DNA from: GCA-2693325 sp964011675
Lineage (GTDB): Bacteria; Latescibacterota; UBA2968; UBA8231
Direction: 5' to 3'
Assembly: GCA_964011675.1 (NCBI GenBank)
Contig: CAXGPR010000001.1
Span: forward strand, 65,628-129,627
DNA: 64,000 nt
This document shows positions 44,937 through 53,543 of the stretch, one piece after another. The notes under the pieces are model-generated. The model searched no databases. It had not been told where the DNA came from and saw only the letters and a program-made list of their open reading frames with translations. How positions within the stretch are numbered: position 1 is the stretch's first letter; every line of letters starts with the position of its first letter. Made by a program: the position numbers and the translations under genes.

Positions 44937-45539
44937 TTAGCGCTCCTCAGTCGCGTATGCCCGGCGTAAGCGAAGCACCTTCGGTACATATTCCTGCGTC
45001 TCTAATGGCATACGACCTTGGCGAACAGCTGTTGGACCCGCATTATACGCCCACAGAGCTACTTCTACCGACTGGAATCGATCAAGCAAATAGCTTAAGT
45101 AGCGAGTCCCCGATGCGATGTTCTCTTCTGGATCAAATCGGTTCTCCACACCCAAACCAGCTGCTGTTGCTGGCATAAGCTGCATCAAACCAGCAGCTCC
45201 TTTAGAAGATAAAGCATTGGGGTTGCCACCCGATTCTGCCTGAACAACGGCCATAACTAAGTTTGGATCGACCGCGTGCAGCGCACTGTACTCTTCTATA
45301 AGGTCTGTGTAAACGCTTATACCCGTTTTTTGCGGCACCTTCTCTCGCTTTACCGGTTTCTTCTCTTGCACATGCCTATACGCGCTACGCCCTATAATCT
45401 GGCGCTGAATGTCGCTGATATAGCTGCGGTCTAGAATACCAGCCTCATACGTATCGGCACTAGCGACCTCGGAATCGAGTAAATTCAGCCCCAAGCATAA
45501 GGACATCAGAAAGCGCATCGCTATAACTGCGTAATGCAT
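44937..45539 (-). CDS. Lytic transglycosylase (SLT domain)
   Basis: A 200-residue secreted protein. A signal peptide (about 1-28) is followed by a linker and an SLT domain (about 75-195) with the catalytic Glu in VQAESGGNPNA, then GAAGLMQLMPATA and ALWAYNAGP. It cleaves peptidoglycan. Its position between flgC and fliE suggests that it opens the wall for the rod, replacing the muramidase half of FlgJ; that role is inference. Confidence 0.9.
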   Translation of the reverse strand: MHYAVIAMRFLMSLCLGLNLLDSEVASADTYEAGILDRSYISDIQRQIIGRSAYRHVQEKKPVKREKVPQKTGISVYTDLIEEYSALHAVDPNLVMAVVQAESGGNPNALSSKGAAGLMQLMPATAAGLGVENRFDPEENIASGTRYLSYLLDRFQSVEVALWAYNAGPTAVRQGRMPLETQEYVPKVLRLRRAYATEER

Positions 45540-45545
45540 AGCGCG

Positions 45546-45896
45546 TTATCCCGTGATATCAAGCATGGCGCCGCTGGTGACTCCAGCGCTACGCTGCGCG
45601 TTCTGGCCACGCAAGTTGTAAATACCCCCCGTGCGTACCAGCACTACCGGCTCTTCAGCGGTAACCCCTTCATCGGAGGTAAAAAACGCAGCCTGCAAAG
45701 CACGCATTTCCTCTATGCTCAGTACGCTCTGCATTTCTGGGGTGGAATTGATTACAGGCTGAGTCAGTTCAGGCGCGGGCTGAGTGCGCCCCTCTACGCC
45801 GCGATCAGACACAGTCAAATCAAAAGGCCGATTAGGCGATTCCGTTCGCCGAATACCAACCTCTGGTACTCTGTTTGCGACTCTATCGATATTCAT
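45546..45896 (-). CDS. Unknown small protein of the flagellar operon, 116 aa
   Basis: I cannot assign a family. There is no signal peptide or membrane helix. The N-terminal half is Pro/Arg-rich and looks unstructured, a helix is likely at about 58-70 (SIEEMRALQAAFF), and the C-terminus ends GIYNLRGQ...AMLDITG. The gene sits 6 bp before the transglycosylase gene and 23 bp after flgC, so it is clearly part of the operon. A rod-assembly or regulatory helper is possible. Confidence 0.75.
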   Translation of the reverse strand: MNIDRVANRVPEVGIRRTESPNRPFDLTVSDRGVEGRTQPAPELTQPVINSTPEMQSVLSIEEMRALQAAFFTSDEGVTAEEPVVLVRTGGIYNLRGQNAQRSAGVTSGAMLDITG

Positions 45897-45919
45897 GTCC
45901 GTTCCCTCGGTTATTGGGC

Positions 45920-46411
45920 TTAGATGTCGAGTGCCCGATTGGCCATGTCCTTGGCCGCATTCATTACCGTGATATTAGCTTCGTATGCTCTTGACGCGGC
46001 AATCATATCCACCATTTCGGTGATGGTATTAACGTCTGGGTAGAGAACCATGCCGTCCTCGCGCGCATCAGGGTGGTTCGGATCGTATACCATCCGTGGT
46101 TTTACGGCCTCTTCGCGTACTTCTTGGCTCAATACGCCAGATCCAACAAAAAACTCACCCGATCGAGGTTCTCCCTCGGGACGATGCCTCAAATCTGTAA
46201 CACGCAGACGATTTTCGGCCTGATCAAGCATAGTAGAGAACTTCGTCATCTTTGGCGCTTCGAGCATGACGACGCGGCGGCGCTTATAAGGTCCGCCTTC
46301 GTCCGTACGAGTCGTATCGACATTAGCTAAGTTACTGGCAATGGCCGTTAATTTCCGACGCTGAGCACTCAGGCCAGATGAACTTATATCAAGTGCATCA
46401 AAAATTTGCAT
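45920..46411 (-). CDS. flgC: FlgC, proximal rod protein
   Basis: A 163-residue rod protein. The N-terminal motif SSSGLSAQRRKLTAIASNLANVDTTRT and the C-terminal NTITEMVDMIAASRAYEANITVMNAAKDM are typical. It contains the family's YDPNHPDA element. It lies 18 bp after flgB. Confidence 0.96.
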   Translation of the reverse strand: MQIFDALDISSSGLSAQRRKLTAIASNLANVDTTRTDEGGPYKRRRVVMLEAPKMTKFSTMLDQAENRLRVTDLRHRPEGEPRSGEFFVGSGVLSQEVREEAVKPRMVYDPNHPDAREDGMVLYPDVNTITEMVDMIAASRAYEANITVMNAAKDMANRALDI

Positions 46412-46429
46412 TCGATCCTCTTTCTAACC

Positions 46430-46843
46430 TTAACCTGTCCGACCAGATATGCTCTTTTTCAATCCGTCAAACTGGCCGCGAATGAGTCGTTGTCCCACGT
46501 TAAAAAACAAATGATTCTCTGCCAGATCGGCCATTTCTCTGTCTATATCCACGTTGTTGAGCCCTGAGTCGTTAAGACTCGTCTCCGGTTCGTAAACGAT
46601 GGGATGGGCAATTGGCTTGGGAATAGGCATATGGCGTCCACTGGTAACCTGACCCTCTACGACAGGCTTCCGGACAAAAGATTCCAAATACTCTTTAAAC
46701 TGAACGTCCTGCTTGCGATATCCTTTAGTCGAGACGTTGGCAATGTTATTGGCAATAACGCGCTGTCTCAGCTGAGTAACGTCGAGCACAGCATTCAGCA
46801 CCGGTACTTTCGTTTTGTTGAAAATCACTTTGTCTAAAAACAT
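46430..46843 (-). CDS. flgB: FlgB, proximal rod protein
   Basis: A 137-residue rod protein with the family's LRQRVIANNIANVSTKGYRKQDVQF segment (about 24-48) and a C-terminal rod motif (NVDIDREMADLAENHLFFNVGQRLI). It is the first gene of the first flagellar operon. I prefer ATG 46843 because the alternative ATG 46858 leaves no spacing after its AAGG, whereas GAGAG lies 8 bp before 46843. Confidence 0.93.
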   Translation of the reverse strand: MFLDKVIFNKTKVPVLNAVLDVTQLRQRVIANNIANVSTKGYRKQDVQFKEYLESFVRKPVVEGQVTSGRHMPIPKPIAHPIVYEPETSLNDSGLNNVDIDREMADLAENHLFFNVGQRLIRGQFDGLKKSISGRTG

Positions 46844-46885
46844 GGAATGCGCTCTCATCCTTAATTCTATGGTTACCTACCTAAC

Positions 46886-46901
46886 AGCAATTGATATGCC
46901 A
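46886..46901 (-). promoter_or_regulatory. Sigma54-type promoter for the flgB operon
   Basis: Read on the minus strand, the element is TGGCATATCAATTGCT, matching TGGCAY-N5-TTGCW with GG and GC exactly 10 bp apart. Transcription would start near 46875, 17-32 bp before the flgB start codon. The six upstream and five downstream conserved bases are identical to the fliO promoter element. Confidence 0.82.
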
Positions 46902-47050
46902 CAATTCGCACAAGCGCCGCATAGAGGACTGTTTATAATTAGTTTATAGACAAAAAACACCAGATTATCTCTTCTTTTTTTATTGCTTTCACTGTACCCA
47001 TTTGCAGAAATGTATTCCCCCGGAGAAAAAATTACCCCCTCACAAAAAAA

Positions 47051-47074
47051 CCGAGCGGCATGACAGCCGCTCGG
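47051..47074 (-). terminator. Intrinsic terminator after the glycosyltransferase operon
   Basis: A 9-bp GC-rich perfect stem, CCGAGCGGC/GCCGCTCGG (47051-47059 with 47066-47074), encloses a 6-nt loop and is followed by seven T residues on the minus strand. It isolates the polysaccharide genes from the flgB promoter. Confidence 0.92.
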
Positions 47075-47113
47075 AAGCAAGAAGATATAAGACTATTGAT
47101 ATTTACACTTAAA

Positions 47114-48058
47114 CTATATTCGACCCGCAATTCGTGGCATTTTACCACCGCGTTGATTCATACTGGCTATCATGTCTCCTAGGAGCCCCGTAGAGAAAAA
47201 CTGAATCCCTACAATAACGAGCAAAACCCCCATCAGCAGTAGAGGGTGACGATTCTGTATATTACCAAATTCGAAGCGCAGCAGCGCGACATAGGCACAT
47301 ACGATAGATCCAGCAATGGTAGAGAACAGCCCGAGCGTGCCAAAAACATGCATAGGCGTCGTCATAAAACGTACGACAAATGTTATGGTCATGAGATCTA
47401 AAAAGCCATTGAGTAAACGTTTAGTCCCAAATTTAGAATATCCAAAACGCCGCGGATGATGCTGCACTGGTATCTCTTCGACCCGGTAACCCGCCCAGTG
47501 TGCAATCGCGGGAAGAAAGCGATAGAGCTCACCGTATAGGTAAGGCAATGCGTCTTCACATACTTCACGCCGATAGGCTTTTAGCCCACAGTTGAAATCG
47601 TGCAAGCGGATCCCTGCCACCATAGAGGTGACCTTGTTGAAAAGGCGCGAAGGAAAGGTCTTACTTATGGGATCGTGTCGCTTCTTTTTCCATCCCGAAA
47701 CGAGATCACATCCTTCCTCCAATTTGGCTAACAGGCGCGGGATCTCTTCTGGATCATCTTGCAGATCTGCATCCATTGTAATGATTACTTCCCCCCGCGC
47801 TTCGCTGAATCCAGTTGCAAGAGCGGCTGCCTTCCTGTAATTCCTACGGAAGCGCACGGCCCGAATCGCCGGATACACATCCTGCAGTTCGCTCATCACA
47901 TTAAACGAACGGTCAGTGCTACCGTCATCGACAAAAATGACTTCGAACTGTTTGTCCAACCGCTCTAACACAGCATGTAGTTTCTCGCAGAGCAGCGGCA
48001 GGCTTTCCTCCTCGTTAAAGACAGGTATAACCACCGATAGAAAAACCTCTTGACTCAT
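47114..48058 (-). CDS. Membrane-anchored GT2 glycosyltransferase (polyprenyl-phosphate sugar synthase type)
   Basis: A 314-residue GT-A enzyme. The catalytic domain (about 1-215) contains SVVIPVFNEEESLP, FVDDGSTD and MDADLQDDPEEIP, and the sequence FNCGLKAYRREV. Two C-terminal membrane helices lie at about 235-262 and 272-295. This matches the DPM1/ArnC-like family, which transfers a sugar to a polyprenyl phosphate. The donor and acceptor are not determinable. It overlaps the ligase-like gene by 4 bp. Confidence 0.88.
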   Translation of the reverse strand: MSQEVFLSVVIPVFNEEESLPLLCEKLHAVLERLDKQFEVIFVDDGSTDRSFNVMSELQDVYPAIRAVRFRRNYRKAAALATGFSEARGEVIITMDADLQDDPEEIPRLLAKLEEGCDLVSGWKKKRHDPISKTFPSRLFNKVTSMVAGIRLHDFNCGLKAYRREVCEDALPYLYGELYRFLPAIAHWAGYRVEEIPVQHHPRRFGYSKFGTKRLLNGFLDLMTITFVVRFMTTPMHVFGTLGLFSTIAGSIVCAYVALLRFEFGNIQNRHPLLLMGVLLVIVGIQFFSTGLLGDMIASMNQRGGKMPRIAGRI

Positions 48059-50418
48059 CGCTCCCCTTTCTGTGCTGTACGCGCGATCGCCTGCGCTCGT
48101 TTCAACAAACCATCATGGCTTGGGTGATGCTGCATTCCTTGGGCCACAGCTTGCCACGCCAGTTCGGTTTTTCCCTGACTTAACAACAGATCAACCAATT
48201 GCACGTGTAAAATAGACGCCTCTGGCGACATAGCAACGGCTTCGCGTATGACTTTTTCAGCCTGGCCCAGCTGTCCTTGCGCACGATACAACAGTCCTAG
48301 ATTACCCCACCACTCCGCGCGCTGCGGATTCACTTCGACAGCGCGCTTGAGTAAGCTTTCAGCGCGCTCTATACGACCAAGCTGCAGGTAGAGGGCACCG
48401 AGGTTACCCACTATGAGGGCATTATTGGCGTCAAGTTGTTCTGCTTCTTCTAACGCTTTGACGGCTTCACTAAGTCGCCCTGCCCCACTGAGCGCCAGCC
48501 CTAAACCCAAAACATAATCAGCTTTGGAGGGTACAAGCGCTCGCGCTCGGCGCCAAGCAAGTATTTCCCTTTCGCGCAGAGTCGCAGCTCGCTCGGAATC
48601 GTTCTCTAAGCGAGCCGCCTCTCTCAGCGCCCGAGCCAACCACTCATATCCATCGTCTCGCAGAGGCTCTAACTCGCTGGCGCGGCGCAGTAGTTCGAGA
48701 CCGCGTTCCGCACGGTCTTGCCGTTGAAACACCTGTCCCAGCAACCGCATCGCCTCTGGGCTATTGGGGACCAGATGCAAACTGCGCTCTAACGCTTGTT
48801 CAGCCTCATCCAAACGACCAAGATGCAGCGCTGTAAAGCCCAGCATGTGCTGATATTTGGCATTTTTTTCTCGCCATTCGACAGCATTGCGAAAAGAAAG
48901 ATAGCTTCGATTTGGTTGGCCTGCGACGTAGTAGTATCTTTTACCCTGAAAATAATAATAATCACCCATGAGCGTACTCGCTCCCCAATAGATACTTCCT
49001 GCAAAAGCCGCGAGCGCACCCAACATCGGTATTGATCGCATCCATGACGGAGTCGACCATTCCTTCACTTCGCCTTCACGCTGACCTTCTAGTAAACCAA
49101 CCAAAACCCAAAAGTGCAGTGACGAGGTCGGATCATGCAAGTTGAAACTAAAACAAGCGTGTATGAATGCTGCAAGTAACGCCGAAAATGCCGACCAAAG
49201 TAAGATCTGGCGCCTCTCGTCTCGGCAAGCAGTCGCTATTTTCCACCCTCGAATGGCGATCATTATCCATACTGCCATCCACGATAACAGAGCCCACAGG
49301 CCAGACTCGGCCCACACAGTTAAATATTCGTTGTGTGCATAATTAGGTCGCAATGGAAAAGGGGCCCTTAAATAAGGAATCCACTCTTCGTGCCGGTCTG
49401 CAGTTCGATACACTGGAAGCGCGATGGCATAATTTCCGATACCGACTCCCCACCAAGGCCGCTCTGCAATCAAATCCACTGTATCAGCCCAAATAAGACG
49501 ACGCTGGTGAATCGATATGTGCTTTGCGTCTGATAGCGTTTCCAAACGCTCTACAACCTGCTCAGTTAACCCTTTCCACCCTCGATAAAAGTCTTCTGAA
49601 TCATTTTCATCAAAGGTGCTTCTAAGCGCAATTTCTCCGGCAATACTCGTCATTAGACAAAGATATAAAATCATCCTTAACGAAACATTGCGGACCGTGC
49701 GTCGACCCAATTTCAACCCCAAAAAGCACAGCCCAACTGACACGGCAATCCACCCGCCGCGACTCTGCGTTAGCAACATGTAGTAACCGCAAGAAATCAC
49801 GGCAAACCAGAGGAAAATCCGCTCCCATATTCTTCTACTCGCCAAAGCTGCACCGAGTAAAAGAGGTATGACAATGTCCAAATAATGAGCGGCAAAATTC
49901 GTGTTGCCAAACGTCGAGACGCCTAAATTGCCGTATTGCTTGTGAGGCGACGGAATCCAATGAATACCAGCATATTGCAAGATTCCAAGCACTGATGCAA
50001 TAAGGGCAGTTCCTGCCACAGCACCTAAGACCAACCGCGGGGAGCGTGTCCTAGAGAAGAGCACAACTGATAAGGACATTCCCCAAAGACCTACTTGCCT
50101 CGCGAGCTCTTCTACTCCCACATATACGTTTGCCGCCTGTGCGAGCGACAGTGTAGCAAAGCAGAGGTAAAGAACCAAAGGCCAAAGCCAGATGACATTG
50201 GGCAGGATATATGTATTTTTAAGCGCACAGTACGCCATCCACAAGAAGACACACAGGGCACAAAAAACGGATAGTACTGCCTGTTTGGGAATAAAATAGC
50301 TTGAAAAAAATGATGCGTATATTAAAGGCACGGACACGCACGCAGCCACGACAGTCCACTCGTGCACAAGGGCAATCCGAGGAAGCCAGCGGCTAGTTCG
50401 CCCTATTGGATCATGCAT
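48055..50418 (-). CDS. O-antigen-ligase-like membrane protein with C-terminal TPR repeats
   Basis: A 787-residue protein. About twelve hydrophobic segments (about 15-455) include the periplasmic ligase/polymerase loop typical of Wzy_C (RRLIWADTVDLIAERPWWGVGIGNYA, PHNEY-like NYAHNEYL). TPR repeats follow (about 515-780; for example APEAMRLLGQVFQRQDRAERGLELL-type units). Such proteins ligate or polymerise surface glycans, or glycosylate proteins, on the outer face of the inner membrane. The TPR domain may bind acceptors or partner enzymes. Confidence 0.82.
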   Translation of the reverse strand: MHDPIGRTSRWLPRIALVHEWTVVAACVSVPLIYASFFSSYFIPKQAVLSVFCALCVFLWMAYCALKNTYILPNVIWLWPLVLYLCFATLSLAQAANVYVGVEELARQVGLWGMSLSVVLFSRTRSPRLVLGAVAGTALIASVLGILQYAGIHWIPSPHKQYGNLGVSTFGNTNFAAHYLDIVIPLLLGAALASRRIWERIFLWFAVISCGYYMLLTQSRGGWIAVSVGLCFLGLKLGRRTVRNVSLRMILYLCLMTSIAGEIALRSTFDENDSEDFYRGWKGLTEQVVERLETLSDAKHISIHQRRLIWADTVDLIAERPWWGVGIGNYAIALPVYRTADRHEEWIPYLRAPFPLRPNYAHNEYLTVWAESGLWALLSWMAVWIMIAIRGWKIATACRDERRQILLWSAFSALLAAFIHACFSFNLHDPTSSLHFWVLVGLLEGQREGEVKEWSTPSWMRSIPMLGALAAFAGSIYWGASTLMGDYYYFQGKRYYYVAGQPNRSYLSFRNAVEWREKNAKYQHMLGFTALHLGRLDEAEQALERSLHLVPNSPEAMRLLGQVFQRQDRAERGLELLRRASELEPLRDDGYEWLARALREAARLENDSERAATLREREILAWRRARALVPSKADYVLGLGLALSGAGRLSEAVKALEEAEQLDANNALIVGNLGALYLQLGRIERAESLLKRAVEVNPQRAEWWGNLGLLYRAQGQLGQAEKVIREAVAMSPEASILHVQLVDLLLSQGKTELAWQAVAQGMQHHPSHDGLLKRAQAIARTAQKGER

Positions 50419-50554
50419 TATACATCACTCGCGCGTCGCCCCCTCGCACAATCTACTACGCAGCAAATGGACGGACAAAATAGAGAGAACCGTCTTATAG
50501 TATCTGTAACTATGAGACTGAAGTCCCATGCGTTCTCTGGAGCAGTGGGGGATT

Positions 50555-51427
50555 TCATACGGTTTCATCTGATTGCCAACCGGCTATACGCCGTATCCCA
50601 TCTTCGAAATTAGAAGGACTAAATCCAAGATCGCGTCTGGCATCCGCAATATCGTACTGCTTGTCTTCCTGTGATCGCATAATTTGTTCGGAATCTACAG
50701 GCAGTCGAAAGCCCCAATCACTCAGCATGCCGAAAATATAAGCTAAAGGTCGCGCGGGCAGCGGCATAATGAGGGGGGATATGCCGATTGAATATCCCAA
50801 TATCCGCAATAGATCGCGGTAAGTTAGCATTTCTCCACCCGCAAGTGCATACGAACGGTGCTCAATATCGGGCTGGTCCGAAGCAGTTATGGTCGCTCCA
50901 ACAACGTCCTCCACATAAACAGGTTGGTGCATAGTATATCCACGCCCAAAAATAGGGACCCATCTCCAGCGGCGCAGATGGTCGCGGAGTCGACTGATAT
51001 TGCGATCATTACCTGGACCATAAATCATCGATGGACGGAGCAGAACCCACGGCCTGTCTGATGCTTCGACCACAGCCTCCGATTCAATCACTTCATCCAC
51101 AGCAGCCGATGGCACGCGTGAAAAACGCCACAGTGAACTCATAAGAACAATGCGTTCAATATCGTTGTGCATATCTGCAAGCAGTACGGATGCATAGCGA
51201 ATATGAGCGAGATGTATGACGACTCGGGCTCCCCTCAAGGCACGCCGACGCGCGACCTCATCACGCAGATCCCCCTCTATCCACTCCATACCCCACTGTT
51301 CCAATTGCAGCAGTTTTTCTTTAGGCTTACCCGGCCGAATTAAACAGCGCACAGGCAGTTTTTTCTGAGCCAGTTCCCGCAGTAAAAACTGGCCGACGTA
51401 GCCCATACCACCTGTGACCAATATCAT
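50555..51427 (-). CDS. NAD(P)-dependent epimerase/dehydratase-like protein lacking YxxxK
   Basis: A 290-residue extended SDR. The cofactor motif GGMGYVG (6-12) and the LRPSMIYGPGNDRN motif (near 150) are present. The catalytic Tyr-Lys pair is not seen: the expected stretch reads SAAVDEVIESEAVVEAS. It therefore resembles atypical, NDUFA9/NmrA-like SDRs that bind NAD(P) without classic catalysis, or uses another residue. Its ATG overlaps the GT4 stop by 4 bp. A 136-bp gap separates it from the ligase-like gene. Confidence 0.75.
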   Translation of the reverse strand: MILVTGGMGYVGQFLLRELAQKKLPVRCLIRPGKPKEKLLQLEQWGMEWIEGDLRDEVARRRALRGARVVIHLAHIRYASVLLADMHNDIERIVLMSSLWRFSRVPSAAVDEVIESEAVVEASDRPWVLLRPSMIYGPGNDRNISRLRDHLRRWRWVPIFGRGYTMHQPVYVEDVVGATITASDQPDIEHRSYALAGGEMLTYRDLLRILGYSIGISPLIMPLPARPLAYIFGMLSDWGFRLPVDSEQIMRSQEDKQYDIADARRDLGFSPSNFEDGIRRIAGWQSDETV

Positions 51428-52578
51428 CTCTTAGAAGATTCCCGATAAAGCGTCTCGTATAGTTCTTGCAGTTGGGCAATAGACCGATCTCGAGTAAAGT
51501 TGGCCTGCACGTGCCGGCTTCCGTTAGCCCCCAAGCGAACACGTTCTTCGGGAGAGCTTAATAGCTCTACCACCTGCTGAGCCAGCAGCGGCACGCGACC
51601 AGCCTCCACTAAAAAACCCGTCTCCCCATGTACGACGACTTCGACCAGTCCCCCAACTCGACTAGCGACCACCGGACACTCCATAGCCATCGCTTCTACC
51701 ACCGCCATTCCTAGCCCCTCACTCAAAGAGGGCGCTACAAGCAGCGTGGCCTTACGTAGCCAAGGGCGCACATCCGCAACCACGCCAATAAAACGTACGT
51801 GCGATGCAACGTTGAGATCATTTGCAAGCGCCTGCAGAGACGCTTTCAGAGGGCCGTCACCTATAAATACCAGTTCAACATCAGGATGTGAAGACACTAT
51901 AGTGGGCAGAGCACGAAGCACTACATCATATCCCTTCTCCTCGGTCAAACTTCCCACAGCCAGCAATTGCGCTCTGTTTCTTTGCGTAGGTGAGGAAAAC
52001 GGTTCAGACCTAAATATAGGGGAAATACCATTGCGAATAACGCACCAACGACTCGCAGATCCGATACCCATTGCACTCATTTCTCTCCGCACCGCCTCAC
52101 TAACGGCGATAAGCCTGTCGGTCTTTGCCGCTGCGCGCCGCTCTATACCGCGAAAGAGTCGAGCACTCGTCCCATCACCAATCCATTCGTTGGGCGTACC
52201 GTGATAGGTATGTAACACAAAAGGTACTTTCGCCAGTCGGGCCGCCATTCGCCCCAGTAACCCGGCTTTGGCTATGTGCGTGTGCACAATATCACAAGGA
52301 TGACTACGCAAATAACGATAAAGCTGGGCAAGAGCAAACCCATCCCGAGTCGGATGGATCGGACGCCGCAGCGCCTCAATGCGCGTAACGTCAATGCCTC
52401 GATCACGCGCTTCGTCCCACAAATCGCCCTCACCAGATTCACTATGCCCCGTTAGAACGCGGACCTGAAAACGCGCACGGTCAAGACCTTCAGCAAGTTC
52501 CAATACCTGACGCGGCACGCCGCGCACGGCCAGGCGCGTAACAATATGACAAACGCGGATAGGCGGAATGGGATTCAT
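51424..52578 (-). CDS. GT4 family glycosyltransferase
   Basis: A 384-residue GT-B enzyme. The N-terminal acceptor domain starts IRVCHIVTRLAVRGVPRQVLEL. The C-terminal donor domain has AVGSLTEEKGYDVVLRALP and PSLSEGLGMAVVEAMAMECPVVASRVGG (E-x7-E motif). I chose ATG 52578, which overlaps the GT2 stop by 4 bp (ATGA); the frame is open further upstream but that part lies inside the GT2 gene. It transfers a nucleotide-sugar residue onto a surface glycan; the sugar is unknown. Confidence 0.88.
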   Translation of the reverse strand: MNPIPPIRVCHIVTRLAVRGVPRQVLELAEGLDRARFQVRVLTGHSESGEGDLWDEARDRGIDVTRIEALRRPIHPTRDGFALAQLYRYLRSHPCDIVHTHIAKAGLLGRMAARLAKVPFVLHTYHGTPNEWIGDGTSARLFRGIERRAAAKTDRLIAVSEAVRREMSAMGIGSASRWCVIRNGISPIFRSEPFSSPTQRNRAQLLAVGSLTEEKGYDVVLRALPTIVSSHPDVELVFIGDGPLKASLQALANDLNVASHVRFIGVVADVRPWLRKATLLVAPSLSEGLGMAVVEAMAMECPVVASRVGGLVEVVVHGETGFLVEAGRVPLLAQQVVELLSSPEERVRLGANGSRHVQANFTRDRSIAQLQELYETLYRESSKR

Positions 52579-53543
52579 ATCCACTTTATAAGACGCATTC
52601 TTTGTCCTAATCCAAGCACGCATCGTTCCTGCATTTCCCGACGCCAACGCATAGCCTGCGGCATGAGGCGAAGTGCAGCGCCTAGTGAGGGGACGAGGCG
52701 AATGCAGCGGATAGGATTCCGGACAAACAGAATTAACCAGACTAAAGGTTCGCTGACTAGCCAATAAAATATCAAGGGGATTAGCTCAGGCCACGATGCG
52801 TTCTTTGCAATAGTGAGATAGCGATTCTTCAAAATGTGGCGCTGTAAGAATAAAGGCTTGTCGACAAAACGCATTTGCCCATTGGATGAGCCTGAACCGA
52901 CATGTACCGCACACGCCTGGGACGCATACCAAGACTTCCAACCGAGTAACTGAGCACGCCAGGCTAGGTCGACGTCTTCTCCATAACTGAAATAAGACTC
53001 ATCAAAGTACTGACCTTCAACGACGAGATCCATTAAAGCCGCACGGCGAAATAGAATAAGCGCTCCGCTGCATCCAAAAACCTGTTCAGATTCCTCTATC
53101 TGAGCGCTGTGTCGGGTACGCATTTGAGGTCGTAAAAAAAAACCGCTATTTAGCCATTCTTCCGTGGCCTGCTGGTAAACTCTCCCCGTAGCAGCCCCTA
53201 TAGTAGGATCGCGCTGAAGAATGGGTAACACAATCTCTATAAAGTCAGCTTCCACAAATACATCCACGTTTAGCATCAAAATGTACTCGTGCGCACAAGC
53301 GGCAATTGCCCTGTTATACCCGGCAGAGAAACCCTCGTTTTCCTTGTTAAGTAAGAGCTTTATTTGTGGATAGGTATCCGCAATCCATTCTCTTGAGCCA
53401 TCGGTGGAACCATTGTCTACAACCACAATTTCGGCGGGCGGCTGCGTCTGGGCGTAGAGCGCTGCCAAACAGCGCTCTACATACTTAATACCGTTCCAAT
53501 TCGCTATCGCTACGGAAACTTCTGAGGCAGACCCGTCAGCCAT
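52575..53543 (-). CDS. GT2 family glycosyltransferase (rhamnosyltransferase-like)
   Basis: A 322-residue GT-A enzyme with SVAIANWNGIKYVERCLAAL, VVVDNGSTDGSREWI and MLNVDVFVEADFIE (DxD-like), then GCSGALILFRRAALMDLVG-type and YGEDVDLAWRAQLLGW motifs. A C-terminal amphipathic/hydrophobic segment (about 258-285) suggests membrane association. It starts directly after the stop of the 417-residue anchored protein. It belongs to the family that adds rhamnose and similar sugars, but the donor is not known. Confidence 0.88.
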   Translation of the reverse strand: MADGSASEVSVAIANWNGIKYVERCLAALYAQTQPPAEIVVVDNGSTDGSREWIADTYPQIKLLLNKENEGFSAGYNRAIAACAHEYILMLNVDVFVEADFIEIVLPILQRDPTIGAATGRVYQQATEEWLNSGFFLRPQMRTRHSAQIEESEQVFGCSGALILFRRAALMDLVVEGQYFDESYFSYGEDVDLAWRAQLLGWKSWYASQACAVHVGSGSSNGQMRFVDKPLFLQRHILKNRYLTIAKNASWPELIPLIFYWLVSEPLVWLILFVRNPIRCIRLVPSLGAALRLMPQAMRWRREMQERCVLGLGQRMRLIKWI

